From Methylobacterium sp. Leaf91 (lineage in GTDB: Bacteria; Pseudomonadota; Alphaproteobacteria; Rhizobiales; Beijerinckiaceae), in assembly GCF_001422815.1 (NCBI RefSeq), contig NZ_LMMP01000001.1, positions 974 through 64,973 on the forward strand: a DNA stretch of 64,000 nt, in the 5' to 3' direction. Of this stretch, positions 60,395 through 64,000 are shown one piece after another. The position numbers were made by a program, and so were the translations under genes. Each line of letters starts with the position of its first letter. The first letter of the stretch is position 1. Below the pieces are notes generated by a model that saw only the letters and a program-made list of their open reading frames with translations, was not told the DNA's origin and ran no database searches.

Positions 60395-61375
60395 TCAGCG
60401 CGGAACCACCGAGGCGGCGACGCGCTCGGCCCGCGCGAGGGCGTCCGGCTGGTCCGCGCCGGCGAGGCCGATGACGCGCAGGTAGGTCTTGCCCTCGAAG
60501 CGGATCGTCTGGGTCACCCCGACCTTACGGCCGGACCGGACGTCCTTGCCGGTGGCCCGCAGGCGGATGACGACCGCGCCGCCCTCGCTGGTGCGGCTCT
60601 CGTCGGTGACCGCGATGTCCTTCACCTCGCGGATGGTGCCCAGCGCCTTGCGGGCGAAGGCGCTCTGCTGGCCGGTCGCGACCGGAGCCTTCCCGAGGGA
60701 GGGCGCCACGATGACGAGCGGCTGGGTGCCTTCGGGATCGACGTCCTTGGGGCCGTCGGTGAGCAGGAGGGTATTCCCCATCAGCGTCCGCACCGGGCGA
60801 AACCCGGCCAGGTCCCCCACCGAATAGGGCATGGCCGCGATCTGGTCGGCGACGCTGCCGGGCGAGCGGAAGGCGATCGTGCCCAGCGCCGCCTCCACCG
60901 CCTGGTTCGGCACCTGCCCACGGGCCGCTTCCGGAACCTGCACGGTGACGAGGCCGGTGCCATCCCCGCCCCGCACCACCGCGACCCACTTGGTATAGGC
61001 GATCCCCCTGGCCGACTGGCTGCCACGCAGGACCCGCCCCTCGCCGCCGGCGACCGGCAGCGGCTCGGCAGCCCCCACGGCGGCAAAGCCCGTCGAACGC
61101 AGCGAATCGGGGGTGAACTTTTCGGCGAGCTGCCCATAGGCCTCGGCTGGCATCGCGACGATGACGATGGAGGCGCCGGACGGATGCTCGAAACCGGCGA
61201 AGCTCTTGGCCAACGTCATGCCGGCGGGCGGAACCAGACCGATCCCGCCGGCAGGCGGAAAGACCGCCTCGGCGGCACGGGCCGGCATGAGCGGGGCCGA
61301 GACGAGCAAGGACACGACAAGGCCGAGAAGAGCGAGAAGCCGGCCGGTGGCGCGGCGGAAACGAGGAAGACGCAT
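60395..61375 (-). CDS. Secreted hypothetical protein
   Basis: A 326-residue protein with a signal peptide (about 1-34, LLALLGLVVSLLVSAPLMPA then RAAEAV) and a mature domain of repeated beta segments (SIVIVAMPAEAYGQLAEKFT, YLRVIGLAGADQPDALARAE). The start was set at ATG 61375, where the leader begins, although the frame is open to 61645. No family is recognised. It lies upstream of the retron operon on the same strand, separated by about 200 bases. Confidence 0.65.
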   Translation of the reverse strand: MRLPRFRRATGRLLALLGLVVSLLVSAPLMPARAAEAVFPPAGGIGLVPPAGMTLAKSFAGFEHPSGASIVIVAMPAEAYGQLAEKFTPDSLRSTGFAAVGAAEPLPVAGGEGRVLRGSQSARGIAYTKWVAVVRGGDGTGLVTVQVPEAARGQVPNQAVEAALGTIAFRSPGSVADQIAAMPYSVGDLAGFRPVRTLMGNTLLLTDGPKDVDPEGTQPLVIVAPSLGKAPVATGQQSAFARKALGTIREVKDIAVTDESRTSEGGAVVIRLRATGKDVRSGRKVGVTQTIRFEGKTYLRVIGLAGADQPDALARAERVAASVVPR

Positions 61376-62122
61376 TCTGGAAGGGTCTCTCGAGAGGGGG
61401 ACGTCGGCGTCGGCGGGGCTTGCCCCGACGCCGGCTCGCAATTTCCGAGAGCTTGGCCGGCGGAGGCTCGGAGCGTCAAGCCACCGGGATCCGTGCATGA
61501 GCCGTCCGCCCTGACCCGCTTCGCCGCTGACACCGCACAACGCGCGCCCGCGCTTCGTTGGCATCGCGCAAAGGAGCGCGAATGGTGCAACGCCGCTTTT
61601 GTGCCGAGAGCACCGCGATATCCTGCGCGGCGATTGAGAGTTCAAGGATCGCGCCGAGACCGTCGTGCTCAGTCACGCCGGATCACCGGGACGATGCAGG
61701 CCGTACCGAAACCGCAGATAACGAGCAGCTGACCCAGCGGGCTTCGAGGAGACGCACAATGCTTTCACCAGGCGCAATAGCGGCGGAAGCGTTGGGCGTG
61801 GATACGGGAGCGGCTTCGGGTTGAAGGCATTGGCAGAGGAGATGGGGAGGATTGAGGGGCCTGACAGCGTGCGGCGCTCGCTTTGAAAGCTCAAAGTTTA
61901 AATCAAGGCCGGCGCTGAATTTATTTTAGCTAGCCTGCGTCGCCCCACAATGCCGATGTCGCGACATTGTTCCTGCCAGGGCACGCAAACAATCCTATTG
62001 TCCACAAGATTTCTGCATTGCCGAGCAATTATTTTTATGTTTAATTTTATATGTGTTCTGAATATCTCACAGAAGCACAAATATTTCTTACCGTCATAAC
62101 CGGCTCAGGCGGAGAGTATACA
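61376..62122. other. Intergenic region without a convincing gene
   Basis: About 750 bases. The GC content falls sharply after 61890. Frames at 61216-61590 and 61558-61824 lack ribosome sites and protein-like character. The AT-rich part (61900-62110) probably contains the promoter of the gene at 62123. Confidence 0.45.
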
Positions 62123-62395
62123 ATGGACGGCGGCTTCGAGCAGACTTATTATGAGAAGAACAGCCCTGACGGGAGTCGCGAGATCTATAAGCATAAGAAA
62201 GGCAATGGCCAAGGGCACGCTATGGGCGTTGCGTTGACCGTGGCCGCATTTGCCATCGGCGGAGCGGGTCTCCTCGGCGTGACGCTGCTGATGCCCGCAG
62301 CTGCTCCAGCCGCTATTGCAACCGCCAAACTTGTCGGCGCGAAGTTGATGGCATCCGCAGCGACCAAAGCTACGGCGGCTGCTATCTTGGCCTAA
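62123..62395 (+). CDS. Small hydrophobic hypothetical protein
   Basis: A 90-residue protein. The first 35 residues are polar and charged (MDGGFEQTYYEKNSPDGSRE). The rest is hydrophobic, Ala/Gly-rich, with one or two membrane helices (GVALTVAAFAIGGAGLLGVT). GGAG precedes the ATG. Not recognised. Neighbouring DNA is AT-rich, as in recently acquired regions. Confidence 0.5.
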   Translation: MDGGFEQTYYEKNSPDGSREIYKHKKGNGQGHAMGVALTVAAFAIGGAGLLGVTLLMPAAAPAAIATAKLVGAKLMASAATKATAAAILA

Positions 62396-62739
62396 ACTAA
62401 CCCTGGCGGTCGGGACCAAGCATATACTGCCAATACCGGCCGCCTTTTTAAGATCGCTATCCATAAGAATTTTAAATAAGAGCAACTTTCCGCCTCCGAA
62501 CCCTGCGCCTGACTGCTAAGCACTAGGACCGGCAGCTTTATATTATCAACGCGAATATAATCCATGACTCTTTTGCCTGACCTGCGGAAATCAATGCCGA
62601 ACGTATGTCATGCTGATGGCGTCGTAAGGCTAGATGCCGCTACGCGTCTCCGCTCAGCTTCGAGAATCATCGAAATACCGCTTGAGCGGCCGGGCCTCAC
62701 ACGCGACGATTGCGGCCTCTCAGACCCGAGGAGCGCACC

Positions 62740-63162
62740 ATGTCTAGAAGTCCAACTTGGTTTTCATGGTTCACATTCCCGTTCTACGCTCCTCTGAGCG
62801 GACCTGTAAGCCAAGATATTTCCCCGCATCTGTATCAAGGCGTGCCGGAGATTGAGGCCGAGGTCACGCAGGAAGTCGCCAGTTTCGGGCGGCAACTCGG
62901 GATTATCTCGGAGGCCGTTCTAGAGGTCGCGAAACGATTAGGTCATCCTGCCCAAGGTGTTGGCGACATACCGATGATCCCTTCCGGTCCCGACGCAGAA
63001 CAGTCGGCTCTCGCCAAGCTTCAGGCCATCGTGGACGAGATCGATGGCATTAAAGCCCGCCACCGTGAGGCGATAGCGCATGACGCCGAGCGTGCCCTGG
63101 CGCGTCTGCACAAACTCGATGCTTCGCAAGCCAAAGCAGTTGCCGCGAAGTTTCGAGCCTGA
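62740..63162 (+). CDS. Hypothetical helical protein
   Basis: A 140-residue protein starting MSRSPTWFSWFTFPFYAPLS, an aromatic N-terminal patch. Long amphipathic helices follow (AEVTQEVASFGRQLGIISEA and IKARHREAIAHDAERALARL) suggesting a helical bundle or coiled coil. The ATG follows GAGGAG by 6 bases. Not recognised. Confidence 0.6.
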   Translation: MSRSPTWFSWFTFPFYAPLSGPVSQDISPHLYQGVPEIEAEVTQEVASFGRQLGIISEAVLEVAKRLGHPAQGVGDIPMIPSGPDAEQSALAKLQAIVDEIDGIKARHREAIAHDAERALARLHKLDASQAKAVAAKFRA

Positions 63163-63490
63163 TGACAGCGCAGGGAGGGCGGTCGGGAGCATGCACCTTA
63201 AGCCAAACCCCGGCTACCGCCGCGCCTACCGTAAGCCTTTGGCGCCCAGCGCCGCGAATGACAGGTCACCGGAAACTGGATCTACAGTGCGCAGCCACGA
63301 TGCCCTCACCGGGCACGCTGGGAGCGGCGCCGGGCGGGCCTACGGTTCCGGGGTTGGCTTGAGGGTGCTCGTGGAAGAGGGGTCGAGGATTGAGGCGCGG
63401 GGGGCGATACGGGGTCTGAGTTGGGCAAACGCCTTAGTTCCTTAGCCCCAAATCACATTGATTGCATTGCACGGCACAAGAAGGCCCGAC
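63163..63490. other. Intergenic region, no gene seen
   Basis: About 330 bases. The plus-strand frame across it lacks a ribosome site. Nothing structured was noticed. Confidence 0.4.
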
Positions 63491-64000
63491 ATGAAACGCA
63501 ACGTTGGCAACCAGTATCGAATGTCTGCCCTTGAGCTAGAGCAGCATATCAACGAAAGCGTGACGACGCTCTTACAGCTCTGCGACATATACGACAGTGG
63601 CAGGCCATATATTGCCTTCAACATGGCCACCGAAATAGCCCGCATCTTAACGGAAAACGCTGTAGCGGCACGCATCAGAGCTGCCAAAACGTATACCATC
63701 AGCGCGAGGGGGGCCGATAAGAATAACCTTAATGCACACAACTCACTTGTCTTTATGCGCATTGACACCTCTCCACCGAAAGCTGATTTCATCCCTGTCT
63801 TCCAATGGGATTACCAAGGCACGAAGTCGGTCACCTTCGCAGAGTGGTGGAACAGAGATATCGTTTGGGTAGCAAGCTCGGCGAAGGAGGGAGTGCCGCT
63901 CGGCCTGATACCGCTGGACCCGGCGGAACAGGTGCCCTGGGAGAAGCGGGCGAGGTTGGTTCGCCGTGAATTGATAACGATGATGCGCAACAAACTCGGT
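63491..64000 (+). CDS. Hypothetical protein, cut by the window end
   Basis: An open frame of 170 codons from ATG 63491 running off the window. It reads as real protein: ALELEQHINESVTTLLQLCD (helical), PYIAFNMATEIARILTENAV, then a beta-rich part (FIPVFQWDYQGTKSVTFAEW). No family is recognised. Base composition is less GC-rich than core genes, which suggests an acquired gene. Confidence 0.6.
   Translation, partial: MKRNVGNQYRMSALELEQHINESVTTLLQLCDIYDSGRPYIAFNMATEIARILTENAVAARIRAAKTYTISARGADKNNLNAHNSLVFMRIDTSPPKADFIPVFQWDYQGTKSVTFAEWWNRDIVWVASSAKEGVPLGLIPLDPAEQVPWEKRARLVRRELITMMRNKLG

Noticed and set aside
1..64000. CRISPR arrays, rRNA operons, complete insertion sequences
   Set aside because: No regularly spaced direct repeats, rRNA signatures or DDE transposase genes were seen.

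Overview
The window looks like a chromosomal segment of a Methylobacterium/Methylorubrum-type alphaproteobacterium. Evidence: an XoxF-type lanthanide methanol dehydrogenase, high GC with strong G+C third-position bias, alphaproteobacterial families (DUF1236, EcfG/NepR-type general stress regulators, a CpdR-like receiver, Omp25-type porin) and extensive ATGA/GTGA-coupled operons. All assignments are by reading the sequence; no database search was run.

Layout. 1-21.1 kb is accessory in character. It holds a broken coiled-coil gene and a decayed second copy, a secreted phospholipase A2, a stand-alone xoxF next to a divergent histidine kinase/LuxR-type regulator pair, small mobile-type genes (DUF3768, XRE regulator, DUF805/superinfection-immunity pair), and a stress cluster. 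The stress cluster has three near-identical promoters that carry the same palindrome in their spacer, and one of them lies in front of a TetR gene. Next come a small serine recombinase and a four-gene defence operon in which HsdM and HsdS (the latter with a C-terminal winged helix) are translationally coupled to a Septu-like ATPase and HNH nuclease, with no HsdR. This block ends at a tRNA-Ser(CGA) gene.

21.3-49 kb is mostly housekeeping: htpG, a FIST (NosP-like) sensor with its hybrid kinase, three secreted beta-propeller proteins (MRJP, SMP-30, MRJP), a CpdR-like receiver, hpt, ftsEX, a YdcF-like protein, an MBL-fold hydrolase, an amino-acid permease and a DJ-1-like protein. It also holds a sigma factor with a NepR-like N-terminus, a DUF1236 protein and a NepR-like small protein. 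psd-pssA-mscL follow, then a GST/PNPOx pair divergent from a LysR regulator, and an SDR.

49-64 kb is accessory again: a TetR-GST pair with two matching operators, a truncated tautomerase, a chemoreceptor with a periplasmic c-haem motif, and a complete retron operon. The retron operon is a WGR/helical-repeat protein, a SWIM protein, an msr-msd RNA with visible a1/a2 repeats and a long msd hairpin, and a reverse transcriptase with a predicted C-terminal membrane hairpin. The last few kb are small hypothetical genes, the final one cut by the window edge.

The two most interesting systems are the HsdMS-PtuAB hybrid operon (15.35-20.89 kb) and the WGR-SWIM retron (53.27-60.19 kb). The next tier is the TetR-operator mini-regulon (9.4-13.9 kb) and the NepR-sigma fusion (41.1 kb).
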